64,000 nt of DNA from Flaccisagitta enflata (GCA_965153355.1 OZ231126.1:105028001-105092000), one strand, 5' to 3'. Numbered from the stretch's first letter, positions 51,069 through 62,378 are shown. The notes: generated by a model from the sequence alone, not told the origin. Translations and numbers: made by a program.

Positions 51069-51485
51069 AAAAAAGGAAAGAAAGAAAGAAAGAAATTCAT
51101 GCACTAAGAAGTTCAATTTAATTGACGAACTAAACACTTTTTCTCTTTATCACAGGCGGCTCTGCAACCGCTGCACTTATGAAAGCATTAAAGAACAATT
51201 GCGACTTTGTAACAATTTTCAGCAATTCACAACGTGAATGGAGAACATTTCTAAGTTCAATCAGTTCTGGAAATTTGTACAGCATTCTAAAACAAATCAT
51301 TTTAACAACCACTCTACAATCATATAACTCAAACAACATCTCTGACTTAAGAAATTCGTTTCCTTATTGTCTCTTAGTTTTAAATCGAGGCAACAAAAAT
51401 CTAAGATTCAGGTAAGATTCTTAAAAGTCAAAGACGTTCATCTGACTTTTTCTGTTCCGACAGAATCTTTCGAATTGAGGAATAA
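49563..51485 (+). CDS. Acidic/basic protein of unknown function, three exons (482 codons)
   Basis: Exons 49563-50733, 51156-51411 and 51464-51485 join with consistent phases (1, then 2) at ACAG/GTAAAA...CACAG and TTCAG/GTAAGA...GACAG. The second intron is only 52 nt. The ordered N-terminal ~75 residues (TGIWYLSNNISEKLRKVLEH) are followed by an acidic middle with a pure Asp tract at about residues 125-140 (GAT repeat 49937-49984), then a lysine-rich stretch with PPPKKKRRKG, a likely nuclear localisation signal. The C-terminal segment in exon 2 is hydrophobic and ordered. No family is recognised. Intron 1 carries a HINE-like fragment and (GAAA)n. Confidence 0.65.
50915..50977 (+). mobile_element. 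HINE-like fragment, subfamily B, in an intron
   Basis: A GGACGGACGGAC tract is followed by AAAGTCTCTTATAGAGATGC and ACGGACACATCTAAG, the subfamily B 3' end. An (AAAG)n run follows to 51095. Confidence 0.65.
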
Positions 51486-51623
51486 AGAAATTCCGATGAT
51501 TTTTTTTCATAATGACCAGAGCAGCATAAAAGCAGATGATCATTTCCTCTCTTTCACTCGATAAATCGAACCTCTCTTTCTCACTTCGACTCTCTTACTC
51601 TCTCCCCCCCCACAGAGATCCAG

Positions 51624-51697
51624 GTCTCTGTAGCACAATTGGTTAGCGCATTTAGTTGTTAACTAAAAGGTTGGTGGTTCAAGCCCGCCAAGGGACG
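51624..51697 (+). tRNA. tRNA-Asn (anticodon GTT)
   Basis: It folds as a standard cloverleaf. The acceptor 5' strand is GTCTCTG. The D-arm block GCACAATTGGTTAGCGC resembles eukaryotic box A. The anticodon stem is TTTAG/CTAAA with loop TTGTTAA. The T-arm is GGTGG/TTCAAGC/CCGCC. There is no intron. The innermost acceptor pair is mismatched (G opposite A) relative to the usual eukaryotic tRNA-Asn. It lies 139 bp past the preceding gene's stop, on the same strand. Confidence 0.93.
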
Positions 51698-52015
51698 GAC
51701 TTCTTTTTCTTCAACCTTTTGGTTAATAAAAAATGCTATTTTACTATCACTATTTTACTAAAATGATCTTTCTTTTTATCACTTTTATCATTTCAAAGGG
51801 AGAGCCTTTTCAATTTATGCTCTGCCGAAGGGCTCTATCACGCTACAGCTCCTTCCACTCTCCCAGCTGTCCTGAACCCAAAAATCAACATTGATGAGTA
51901 AAAAAAACAAAAAAAACAAAAAAACAGAAAAAAAAACAAAAAAAAACAAAAAAAACATGAAAAACACAAAACAAAACAAAAAATTGTAAAAAAAACATAA
52001 AACCACCCTGCAAAA

Positions 52016-55000
52016 ATGGCTGAGGGAGGAGTAATAAAACCAATTCCTGGTGAGGTAACTCGCATTTACCAACCCCAGTATGAATCTCTGTTTCCATTCA
52101 GAACAGAGATTTCAAGATTTGTCCCCAAATCAATTCTTCCTAATTTGAAACCTCCTCTCCAAATTCATTATGAGCAAAACTTCCTTACTCCCGACGAAAA
52201 TTTTCCAACATCTTTCATTTCAAAACTGGAAAATGAAAACGAAAACAAAACAACGGAAAGTGAAAAATACGCCTCAGCACCAAAATTCACAAGTTCTTTC
52301 ATGGATAGCCTGACTCCAGCAGACTTAAAATTGTCACAAGGCTTCATTCAAACATTACTTCCAGGTAGGGATGTGGAAACGATTAACCACTTGTAATCTA
52401 GAGGATGGGATAACTACTAGTATTTGTACTATAAAACGGAACCACAAGCGTCGGAAGCGACATTAAAAATCAACCGCTTTCACATCCCTACTTCCAGGGT
52501 ATGAGTTCGTGAAAGCATCACCCTCGATTGATCGCCGTTTCGGTCCAACTGTCTGTATTAAAACAGATCTATCAAAGGCAAGTTTCAAAAATGTTTTTTT
52601 TTCTTCTCTCCTTTTATCAACTTTCCTCATCATATATGGATCTTGTCACATAAGAGTAAACAGAACAAGGCCGGATACACGACCAATACCAGTTCCAAAC
52701 GGACAGACAGGAGCGAAAATAGAGCCACATACACACGACTAGAATGGCATGTGTTCTCTTTCTTTCACTATATCAGAAACCTGAAAGCTTTTTCAAATCT
52801 CCAAGAGCCACTGCCTTTCTTGACGCCACAAGTAGCCAACTTATTCGCTTTCTTTCCTGCGATCTTAAAACAAGTCCAGTTATGAATGAAATGGGCAGTG
52901 AGAGACACTGCAACACTGACAGATTTGATGAAAGATACGGAAAAGTGACAAAAGACGATCCAAGTTACCCTCCAGGTATCAATCAGTCCAGAATCAAGTG
53001 TGACGGACGGACGGACTGACCAACGAACGGACGGACCGACAAAATGAGATGTTGAATCACATAACACATGACTAAAAAAAGCTCGACCATGCTTTTTTTC
53101 TCCCTAACAAATACACTTTTCCCTCTCAGAAACACTTTGTCCGTCAAATGCACACTCAAGTTCCGTTGTTCATATGATGAATTGTCGCAAGAAATCTGCA
53201 AATGGCACACCCATGATCCACTTTTTTGGTTTCCGTCCAACGACGAGATTTCATTTGTATTATTTGAGAAGTCACAGTTGGCACATCTCAAGAAAATATT
53301 TGAACCCGTTGACGATGTCAGATTTTCTTGATTGGGATTTTGGGATTATGGCCATGCACGGCCGACTACAAATTGAGCTAGCTGACTACAAAAGAAAATC
53401 CATCGAAATCCAAAATCTCGTTCATTCAGCTTCTCTGAAACAAAATGCTGAGATTTTAACATCAAGAATGGGACCTCCACTCCCAAACGCTTCTCAGGTA
53501 AATGAAGTACAACACAATGTACACAATGACACACTTTTTTCTCTTTCCTATGTTCCCCTCACTCTAGCCACCCTCCCCCCCCCTCCCCACCCTCTCTTTC
53601 TTAGGAAGATGCAATGGCAATGTTTTGTTATCACATAAACGAAAGTGCTGAGATGACAGACGAAATTGACGAAGAAAGAGAATCTGACGGACCAAGATCA
53701 AGAGTGTTTGGCACAAACAGACCAGGTCCTGCCTTACCCATTGGCCAACCCATCCGTTCACCAGGACAGGAACCTCAGAGCCGTTTAGATCGCTATCTAA
53801 GCACACCACCTCAAAGTAATTTCGTTTACAATACTCAGTTTAGCTGGTATAACGACCCCAGGTCAAAACCATGCCATCTGACTCAATCAAATAGGTCATT
53901 TTCATCTTGCCCAACCAACGAGTATGTTGCAAGAAATGTTGAGCGCGTTTTCTCTTTACGTAACGGAAGAGAATCGAGAGAAGCACTCGCGGTGCCTGAC
54001 GCCCAATATTACCGGATCAAGCGAAGAGAGATGCACACCCGCATGCACCCGAAAAAAAGAAAAAAGTTAAGAGAAATCGTTAAGAGGATAAGAGCGGAAA
54101 CTCAGATGGAAAAAGCAACAGATTTACGCTCATACGACGAAATTGCCCGATACAGATTTCATCACCAAATGAAATTACCATTGCTCAAAGCAGCAAATTG
54201 CCCTCCTATAAGTGAGCAAGAATATTACTTCACAAGAGCTAAACCATTCCCAAACCAACTTCGAGTTGTTGAAGCCCAAGTTTGCCCAAGTCTGGATAAA
54301 GCACATCACACTGACAAAATCATCGAGCCCAAGTCATGTGCACCTATGACCTACATTATTTCCCAATTCATGGAAAAAAATGACACTCTTTACTGCGAAA
54401 ACATCCCTGACTGGCCAGAGGAATTTGATAATGAAGGTTATCAACAGCGCTATCTTGACAGTTGTGAAACGATCTTATATAAACAAGATCGCCTCTTTGC
54501 TCCTGATTTAGACCGCTTCATCAATGAAGAGGAAGTGATAGGCGACGAAATCTCGATGCAAAATTTCATGCAATTACCTATTTCACCACTTCCAACCACC
54601 AAGTTTCGTTGCAGCAATCTTCAGGCTGAAGCATTCAGCGTGACCGGAAGAGCCGGCGCTAAGTCAAGTGTCTGTGCGAAAACTTCCATTTGCCACTTTT
54701 GGCCCGTCTCCAGCGGATTTACCTGCGTCACAAGGCACACTTCCGGTCTTCCCTCAAGCCCGGAAGGAATTTGCAAGGTATGCAAATTATTAATCGAGGA
54801 AGTCTACGATAGTGATGATCCCATATTCACTCAAAATCAAGTTTTCGAGTACAAGAAAAATCTGTCAGATGACGCGATTTTTGGAGAATTAACCCCACGT
54901 GAGTTGTTATCAACGCAACAAAGTCTGAAACGCGCAGAAGCCGAGTATCGTATTTTTAAAGACGAACACAACGGCGCCGAATATGCAAGACGGATGGAAG

Positions 55001-55458
55001 AAGCAAAACTTCGTTATGAAAGTTGCCAAAAAGCTTTCCGCGCTACTCAAGCAGAACGAAGACGCATGCGCCAAAACGAGGTCAAGTGTGACTATGTCAG
55101 AAGTCGATTTGGCGATGACCAAAACATAAAACGGTTTCTTTTTCACCTGTCCTCTGTCTGTTTAAATCCCTCTAATCTCAGAGAGATAACTTGCGCCGTT
55201 GACAATTCCTCCGGAAATGTCCATTTTGCCATTTCATCAATTGATGCCATCACAGGAGAGGAAAGCTATCGTTGGTTTGAAAACATTTATGTTGATGTCT
55301 TCCAGAATTTTGACGAAGATCACCCTTTTCATGCATTCTTCTCTTTTCGGTTTTTGTGTTTTGGCAGACCCACAGCCTGGCACAACCATCTGCTAAGGAA
55401 ATCGCTAGTTTATGGGGATCATGGCCAGCAGAACCCTAGCAGACCCACATTTTACTAA
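52016..55458 (+). CDS. Large protein of unknown function, five exons (about 950 codons)
   Basis: Exons: 52016-52364; 52498-52577; 52777-52975; 53130-53497; 53605-55458. Phases agree at every junction (1, 0, 1, 0). Intron 1 is a hAT MITE. Intron 2 uses a GC donor with the usual AG/GCAAGT consensus. Introns 2 and 3 contain HINE-like fragments. The N-terminus reads MAEGGVIKPIPGEVTRIYQP. Exon 5 has a basic region (MHPKKRKKLREIVKRIRAE), a Cys/His cluster (CAKTSICHFW...CVTRHTS...GICKVC) and a helix rich in Arg/Glu (about 54940-55080). The last ~35 codons run into the 55.36-58.36 kb minisatellite, so the native C-terminus or a final donor may lie near 55360. Size and place would suit a structural protein of a virus-like element, but no family is recognised. 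Confidence 0.68.
52366..52490. mobile_element. hAT-type MITE acting as an intron
   Basis: The 125 bp element has ends TAGGGATGTGGAAACG and, in reverse complement, TAGGGATGTGAAAGCG (14 of 16 match). It is flanked by a perfect 8 bp duplication, CTTCCAGG (52358-52365 and 52491-52498), as expected for hAT transposition. Splicing from GT at 52365-52366 to AG at 52496-52497 removes it together with one copy of the duplication, restoring the pre-insertion sequence and frame exactly. Donor G comes from the target duplication, donor T from the element, and the acceptor AG from the second duplication copy. Confidence 0.93.
52664..52743 (+). mobile_element. HINE-like fragment in intron 2 of the large gene
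   Basis: It starts AACAAGGCCGGATACACGAC and ends ACATACACACGACTAGAA. The middle is truncated and the tetranucleotide tract is minimal. Confidence 0.7.
52985..53081 (+). mobile_element. HINE-like fragment in intron 3 of the large gene
   Basis: GTGTGACGGACGGACGGACT and further GGAC units are followed by a decayed 3' end, AATCACATAACACATGACTA plus AAAAAA. Confidence 0.75.
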
Positions 55459-58358
55459 CTTGGGGATCAGCTCCAGCAGACCCATGAACAATCTGGCAGA
55501 CCCACTTCTACTGACTTGGGGATCAAGACTAGCAGACCCATGAACAATCTGGCAGACCCACTGAATAATGGTAAAGCCTGCGGTAGAGTCCTTTCTACTA
55601 ACTTTGGGATCATGGCTAGCAGACCCATGAGCGATCTGGCAGACCCACTTGATAGATGATAACACTTGCAGCAGAACTCTTTTTACTAGCTTGGGGATCA
55701 TGGCTGGCAGACCCATGAATAATCTGGCAGACCCACTTAATAGATGAGAATACATGCAGCAGAACTCTCTCTACTAACTTGGGGATCATGGCCAGCAGAC
55801 CCATGAACAATCTGGCAGACCCACTTAATAGATGAGAATATATGCAGCAGAAGTCTCTTTACTATCTCGATGATCACGGCTAGCAGACCCATAGACAATC
55901 TGGCAGACCCACTTCTACTAAGTTGGGGATCATGGCTGGCAGACCCATGAAAAATCTGGCAGAACCACTAAAAAGATCAGAATATATGCAGCAGAACTCT
56001 CTCTAATACTTTGGGGATCATAGCCAGCAGACCCATAAACAATCTGGCAGACCAACTTCTACTAACTTGGGGATCATGGCTAGCAGACCCATGAACAATC
56101 TGGCAGACCCACTTGATAGAGGAGAGTACATGCAGCAGAACTCTCTCTACTATCTTGGGGATCATGGCTAGCAGAAACATGGACAATCTGGCAGACCCAC
56201 TTCTACTAACTTGGGGATCATGGCTAGCAGACCCATGAAAAATCAGGCAGACCCACTTAATAGATGAGAGTACATGCAGCAGTACTCTCTCTACTATCTT
56301 GGGGATCATGGCTAGCAAACCCATGAACAATCTGGCAGACCCACTAAATAGATCAAAATACATGCAGCAGAACTCTCTCTACTATCTTGGGGATCATGGC
56401 TAGCAGACCCATGGACAATCTGGCAGACCCACTTAATAGATGAGAATACATGCAGCAGAACTCTCTCTACTATCTTGGGGATCATGGCTAGCAGACCCAT
56501 AAAAAATCTGACAGACCCACTCAATAGATGAGAATACAATCAGCAGTACTCTTTCTACTATCTTGGGGATCATGGCTAGCAGACCCATGGATAATCTGGC
56601 AGACCCACATCTACTTACTTGGGGATCATGGCTAGCAGACCCATGAACAATCTGGCATACCCACCAAATAGATCAGAATACAAGCAGCAGAACTCGCTCT
56701 ACTAACTTGAGGATCATGGCAAGCAGACCCATGAACAATCTGGCAGACCCACTAAATAGATCAGAATACATGCAGCAGAACTCTCTCTACTAACTTGGGG
56801 ATCATGGCTAGCAGACCCATGGACAATCTGGCGGACCTACGTCTACTAACTTGGGCATCATGGCTAGCAGACCCATGAACAATCTGGCAGACCCACTAAA
56901 TAGATCAGAATACAAGCAGCAGAACTCTCTCTACTGACTTGGGGATCATGGCCAGCAGACCCATAAACAATCTGGCAGACCTACTTCTACTATCTTGGGG
57001 ATCATGGCTAAAAGACCCATGAACAATCTGGCAGACCCACTTAATAGTGGAGAATACATGCAGCAGAACTCTTTCTGCTATCTTGGGGATCATGGCTAGC
57101 AGACCCATGGACAATCTGGCAGACTCACTTATAGTAAAATGGGGATCATGGCTAGCAGACCCATGAAAAATCTGGCAGACCTACTTAATATATGAAATTA
57201 CATGCAGCAGTACTCTCTATACTATCTTGGGGATCATGACTATCAGACCCATGAACAATCTGGCAGACCCACGTCTACTAAGTTGGGGATCATGGCTAGC
57301 AGACCCATGAACAATCTGGCAGACCCACTAAATAGATAAGATTACATGCAGCAGAACTCTCCCTACTAACTTGGGGATCATGGCCAGCAGACACATGAAC
57401 AATCTGGCAGACCCACTTAAAAGATGAGAATACAAGCAGACAAACTCTCTCTTCTATCTTGGGGATCATGGCTAGCAGACCCATGGACAATCTGGCAGAC
57501 CCACGTCTACTAACTTGGGGATCATGGCTAGCAGACCCATGAACAATCTGGCAGACCCACTAAACAGATGAGAATACATGCAGCAAAACTCTCACTACTA
57601 ATTTGGGGATCATGGCTAGCAAACCCATGAAAAATCTGGCAGACCCACTTAATAGATGAGAATTCATGCAGCAGTACTCTCTCTACTTTCTTGGGGATCA
57701 TGGCTAGCAGACCCATGGACAATATGGCAGACCCACGTCTACTAACTTGGGGATCATGGCTAGCAGACCCATGAACAATCTGGCAGACCCACTTAAAAGA
57801 TGAGAATACATGGAGCAGAACTCTCCCTACTATCTTGGGGATCATGGCTAGCAGACCCATGGACAATCTGGCAGACCCACGTCTACTAACTTGGGGATCA
57901 TGGCTAGCAGACCCATGGACAATCTGGCGGACCCACGTCTACTAACTTGGGGATCATGGCTAGCAGACCCATGAACAATCTGGCAGACCCACTAAATAGA
58001 TCAGAAAACATGCAGCAGAACTCTCACTTCTGACTTGGGGATCATGGCCAGCAGACCCATAAACAATCTGGCAGACCTACTTCTACTATCTTGGGGATCA
58101 TGGCTAGCAGACCCATGAACAATCTGGCAGACCCACTTAATAGTGGAGAATACATGCAGCAGAACTCTCTCTGCTATCTTGGGGATCATGGCTAGCAGAC
58201 CCATGGACAATCTGGCAGACCCACTTATAGTAAAATGGGGATCATGGCTAGCAGACCCATGAAAAATCTGGCAGACCCACTTAATATATGAAATTACATG
58301 CAGCAGTACTCTCTATACTATCTTGGGGATCATGGCTATCAGACCCATGAACAATCTG
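55363..58358. repeat. 3 kb minisatellite with higher-order structure
   Basis: Basic blocks are GGGGATCATGGCTAGCAGAC, CCATGAACAATCTGGCAGAC and a linker of variable form (CCACTTAATAGATGAGAATA with CATGCAGCAGAACTCTCTCT, or the shorter CCACGTCTACTAACTT). Long and short units alternate. A segment of about 450 bp near 56880-57260 recurs almost unchanged at 57960-58350. ORFs reading MSMGLLAMIPK on the minus strand are this repeat. It begins inside the last codons of the upstream gene. Confidence 0.9.
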
Positions 58359-60062
58359 AGTAGTGACAAATTGGGCTCTATGCTTCAATTCTGTTTGCTG
58401 ACTGCTGTAATCTATTTGCTCGTTGTGTTTAGCTTTGACTCTGGTTTACTGTGTTACAAGTTACTGTTGGTCATTCTGTTGTTGTTTCTTTGGCTGTGAT
58501 TCTTGGTCAGTATCGTTGATTGTCAGTAGATTAGTAGTCGAGTAGCTACTTTACTCGCATTTATAGCTAGATATTAGAGATGCTCTCTGTAATCTGCATA
58601 TTCTCTGTTCTGTTGAACTGAGACAGCATTACTGAGTTACTGGTTACGTCACAGTGCAAACGAGTACACAATTTGACAAGTCAAAACGGTTTATACAATA
58701 TTTTTTATTTTATCTATTTAAAGATTTTTTTATTGAGATAAAGGATTTGTAGTAGGTAATCATCAATTTTTTGCATAGAAAAGCGTTTTACCGTACCATA
58801 TGTTTAGGAAATGTGAGAAAAAAGGATGCGAAATTGATGGATTTTTAACAAAAATTGATTCTTGTGCATTGACATGTCTTGCGTGAAAAACCGAATCTGT
58901 TTCTGAATTCAAAATTTTGCATTTTGAAAAACATGGCATCAGTCTAAACACTTTTAAGAAACAGGCCATGTGTTTAGAAATGCAAAATTTTGCATTCAGA
59001 GACAGATTCGGTTTTTCACGTGGCAACACTTAATGTTTTCCGTGCAATTCTTTGTTTCACTTCGTTGTTTCACTGAGTGTGCTGCGACTTTACCGATGCA
59101 AAATCAATACCATTGGTCATTTTACCGTTTTTTAATCAATTAAGGGAGTATAAAGCATGCATAAGACTTTAGTTTTATTTATATTTCTGCTGCATAGCAT
59201 TTGTGTTTTTTGATGACGATGCATTACTATATTACTGTGTTACTGTGAAATAAAGGATTATTTTGGTAAATGTATACTGTGTAATATTTACTACGCCATA
59301 ATTAGGAAGGATACAGAGGAAATTATTTACATAGTTATTAGAATAGCCGTAAGAAGAAAGAAGAAGAAGGGAGTAAGAGAGAGAGAGAAAAGTTTTGATT
59401 TGAAACTCAAAATAACGATTACAAATTAGGCGATGAGGTTGGCTTGAGAGAAGAAGAATAGTAGAGTAGAGTAGGTGTAAGGATTACATAAGGATGGCAT
59501 TGGGAGGACGTGGGACACATGTGGCAATATGCAGTAAGCAGTAGTGTGTATTTCATGAATGGTTGTGTGGGATTTGGTTTATTTTGTTACGGAGAGTGCG
59601 GAAATGATTTTTTTTGGTAGTTTTTAGATTTTTGGGGTTGGTAGTATATTTTTAAGGGTATTTTTAAGAGTTTGAGGTTTGTGTGGGATTTTTTTGGTGG
59701 GAGAATGTTTTTTTTTTGGGTAATTTTGAAGTAGTGTATGGTGCATTTGAATGTTTTTTAGTAAGTTTTTATATGGATTTTGATAATAGTTGAGGTTACT
59801 GAAATTTTCAGAATTTTTGATTAAAAATTGTGAGATGGTTTGAAATGTTAAATTAAATTGTTGGTGGAGTGTGTGAATTAAGAGTTGATGTGGGGGTGGG
59901 TGTAATAGTGAAATATGTGGGGGAGAGGAGGGGAGGTTGTGAAGTGGGGGGGGGGTGTGAAGTTGAGGGGGGGGTTGAGAAGGGGAAGAGGAAGAGGAGA
60001 AAAAGGATAAGGAGGAAGAGAAAAAAAGGAAGAGGAGGATGAGGAAGAAGAAGATGAGGGGG

Positions 60063-60095
<33 letters not shown>

Positions 60096-60489
60096 AGGGG
60101 AAGAAGAGGAAGAGGAAGAGGAAAATAAGGAAAGGGGAAGAGGAAGAGGAGGGGGGGGTTGAAAATAAGGAAGATGGGGAGGAGAAGGAAGAGAAAGAGA
60201 GAAAGGGGGGGAGGAAGAGAAAGAGAGAAAGAGGAGGAGGAAGAGAAAGAGAGAAAGAAGAGGGAGAGAGGAAGAGAAAGAGGGAAAGAAGAGGAGAAAG
60301 AGAGGGAGAGAAAGAGGGAAAGAAGAGAAGGAAGAGGGGGGGGAGAAGGAAGAGAAGTGGGGAAAAGGGGGAGAAGGAAGAGGAGAGAAAGAGGAGAAGG
60401 AAGAGAAGGAAGAGGAGGAAGAGAAGGAAGAGCAAAAAAATAAAGAAATGCTATAAAGGCAGATGCATTTTTGAAAATTGATCATAAGC
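58359..60489. other. Spacer before the packaging ATPase
   Basis: 58880-59030 is a near-perfect hairpin (GTGAAAAACCGAATCTG against CAGATTCGGTTTTTCAC, and AATTTTGCATTT on both arms). 59880-60440 is a purine-only tract of GGAAGA/GGGGAG type on the plus strand. The rest is A/T-rich without a recognised gene. The serine/proline-rich and lysine/glutamate-rich ORFs over the purine tract are artefacts. Confidence 0.6.
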
Positions 60490-61525
60490 ATGGCTGGCAA
60501 GAAAGGCGAAATTTGCTCAGTGAAAACGCACCAATTTTTTCCTTCCAACTTTTGCTTGGTGTTTGGTCAAAGTTCATCGGGTTTGTAGTTGGTCACGAAA
60601 AAAATGATAGTTTAAAAAATAGATAATGAAGTAAAGTTAATAAGTTATATAATAGTGAAAGTTAAATTTTGATTTGATTTTAAAGTTGGAGTATTTTTGT
60701 GTGGTTTTTTGGGTATTTAATGGGATGTAGATATTATAGTAATTGACAAAAAAATGTTTTTGAGTAAATTTTAAATATTTTGCTTTGCGTGCTTCTGAAG
60801 AAATACTGGTTACTAAATACTGAAGTTTTTATTGTAAGGTGTTGGACATTTTTTTTGTGACCATATAGTTTAAAGGAAAGACAAGTTGGCTTACTAATTT
60901 GCTAATTGAACGTGAATACCATTTTAAACAACGGATAAAGAAATTGATATTTTTCTACAAGGAAAGCTGTAAAAGTATAGAAAAACTGAAAAATAACGTG
61001 GCCAAGGAGAAGGGGTTGGAGACGATTTTCACAAAGAAGTTTCCCGAAAATTTTTTGGATTTTTGTAAACTGGAGCAAGATTCCAGTGTGATTGTGATCG
61101 ACGATTTTTTTTGGGACGCTACTACTGATGAAACTGTGCGATCTGCGTTGATATCTCTAGCGAGCATATGGAATCATCATAAAGGCGCAACAACGTTTCT
61201 CTGCTTACATTCGTACGACATATTTTTGAAAGCATCTAAATTGAATGTAATTCTCATGAACTCTTCTCATCTTATTTTCTTTAAGACTGCACACGACGCT
61301 CGCGCCGCTAAACGACTTATGGGACATTACATGCTGAATTTGAAAGGTGGACAGACTCTCTTTGACGTTTATAAGCGGCAAGTTTTAGAAAAAAATTTTT
61401 CTTACATCGTGGTTGCTCTTTTGCCGTTGAGTACGAAGCCATCGGTTTGGTCCCAAGTGTTGCTTGCAGAGGAGTGTCCGATGCTTTGTTTTAACGAATC
61501 GTCGTTGGATAGTGACGGGGAGTGA
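60490..61525 (+). CDS. Polinton/adintovirus-type DNA-packaging ATPase (FtsK/HerA-like), two exons
   Basis: These ATPases pump DNA into virus-like capsids. Exon 1 (60490-60580) starts MAGKKGEICSVKTHQFFPSN and ends in the first part of the P-loop, LVFGQSSS. Exon 2 (60876-61525) supplies GKTSWLTNLL. The 295 nt intron (GTTTGT...TTTAAAG) splits the codon for the P-loop glycine. Joined length is 246 residues, normal for the family. Walker B is VIVIDDFFWDA (about residues 95-105), followed by TTFLCLHSYDIF, a sensor-like strand, and SSHLIFFKTAHDARAAKRLM, a pattern common to Polinton ATPases. The frame from 60899 (a TTG start) lacks the P-loop glycine, so it is only the bulk of exon 2. Small ORFs and an integrase follow closely on the same strand. 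Confidence 0.85.
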
Positions 61526-61528
61526 CCG

Positions 61529-61654
61529 ATGGCCTGCCGGTCAAAGAAAAGATTAAAAAAGTTGGTAACTGTGTGCGTAGAGGACAAATTATTTGACAAA
61601 AAATTGAAAAACAGCGTGTTTGAGTGCATTGTGGAAATTGTCAAAAATGCATAA
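61529..61654 (+). CDS. Small basic ORF (41 residues)
   Basis: It starts four bases after the ATPase stop and reads MACRSKKRLKKLVTVCVEDK before ending at TAA. Its tight packing between ATPase and the next ORF and its basic N-terminus fit the small virion proteins seen beside Polinton ATPases, but no similarity is recognised. Confidence 0.4.
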   Translation: MACRSKKRLKKLVTVCVEDKLFDKKLKNSVFECIVEIVKNA

Positions 61655-61696
61655 AAAAAGCGGCTTTCAAAGTGTTTCAGTTCTAAAACAAAAAAA

Positions 61697-61858
61697 ATGA
61701 TGAGACGGAATAAAGAAATTTTGTCGTATTTGAAAAATAAAAAAATTTTGATGAAAAGGAGAAAAAAACGGTTTTTGAAGTGTGATAAGAATGAGCAAGA
61801 TTTGTTTGAATCCTACATAATCGCCGATTTTATGAAAAATTGTCTCAACCATGAGTGA
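61697..61858 (+). CDS. Small basic ORF (53 residues), overlaps next gene
   Basis: MMRRNKEILSYLKNKKILMK and a further RRKKR patch make it strongly basic. Its final codons CAT GAG TGA overlap the ATG of the following ORF by eight bases in another frame. It may be a DNA-condensing or core protein; this is inference from charge and location. Confidence 0.45.
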   Translation: MMRRNKEILSYLKNKKILMKRRKKRFLKCDKNEQDLFESYIIADFMKNCLNHE

Positions 61859-62378
61859 CAAACAAACGCCTTATCTTAAAACGCCGCATGTGCTTACAAT
61901 TTTAAACAACAAATCCGTTTCTTGTGAAGAAAAACTTACGAATATTAAGAATTTGATTGACGGAAACAAGTTGACAATTGCGCCGTCTGGAGCGGAACTG
62001 CCGAGTGGTGCACAAAATACGGAAGTGACTAGTTCGGCGCCGGTGACGACTCCGAGTCAATCTGCAATTGAGAAAATTGTGGATGAGATAAAGGGGGGTA
62101 AAGAAAAACAATATGCATTGAGTCTGTTAAATGAAATAGACCGCAGTGACTACATCAGTTTTAACCCGGAGACCTTGGAAATAATTGTGGATGGTGAAAC
62201 CATAAAATTTTCCAACATGAAAAACTTAGTACAGTATTGTATAAGCGCAGCTCCGTCGCAGATGCCATTAGCAATCGCAATTTTCATACAATGTATGATT
62301 AGGATTAAAGTACCACATGAACTTTTGCGGCATGGTGATGCTCAGGCTCTCCGTGAATCCCTTATAAAGATGAATTGA
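61851..62378 (+). CDS. Polinton-associated protein of unknown role (175 residues)
   Basis: The N-terminal half is low in structure (APSGAELPSGAQNTEVTSSA). Residues ~90-170 contain ALSLLNEIDRSDYISFNPET, EIIVDGETIKFSNMKNLVQY and IRIKVPHELL. That arrangement (short helix, 'I-x-F/W-N' turn, 'I-x-V-D-G-x-x-I' strand, 'S-N-x-x-x-L-V', then 'V-P') is one I associate with small proteins common in animal Polintons and related elements; from memory, not a search. It sits between the ATPase and the integrase. Confidence 0.6.
   Translation: MSDKQTPYLKTPHVLTILNNKSVSCEEKLTNIKNLIDGNKLTIAPSGAELPSGAQNTEVTSSAPVTTPSQSAIEKIVDEIKGGKEKQYALSLLNEIDRSDYISFNPETLEIIVDGETIKFSNMKNLVQYCISAAPSQMPLAIAIFIQCMIRIKVPHELLRHGDAQALRESLIKMN

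Noticed and set aside
55405-58210. Minus-strand ORFs reading MSMGLLAMIPKI
   Set aside because: Translation of the tandem minisatellite; the frame is kept only because unit lengths are often multiples of three.
55363-58358. CRISPR array
   Set aside because: Units are continuous minisatellite without unique spacers, in a eukaryotic genome.
59853-60548. Serine/proline/phenylalanine-rich ORFs over the purine tract
   Set aside because: Low-complexity artefacts of a GGAAGA tract; their translation is compositionally uniform.
60899-61525. ATPase starting at TTG 60899 as a truncated gene without P-loop
   Set aside because: An upstream exon supplies the missing P-loop half in correct phase with GT/AG sites, so the frame is an exon rather than a truncated gene.
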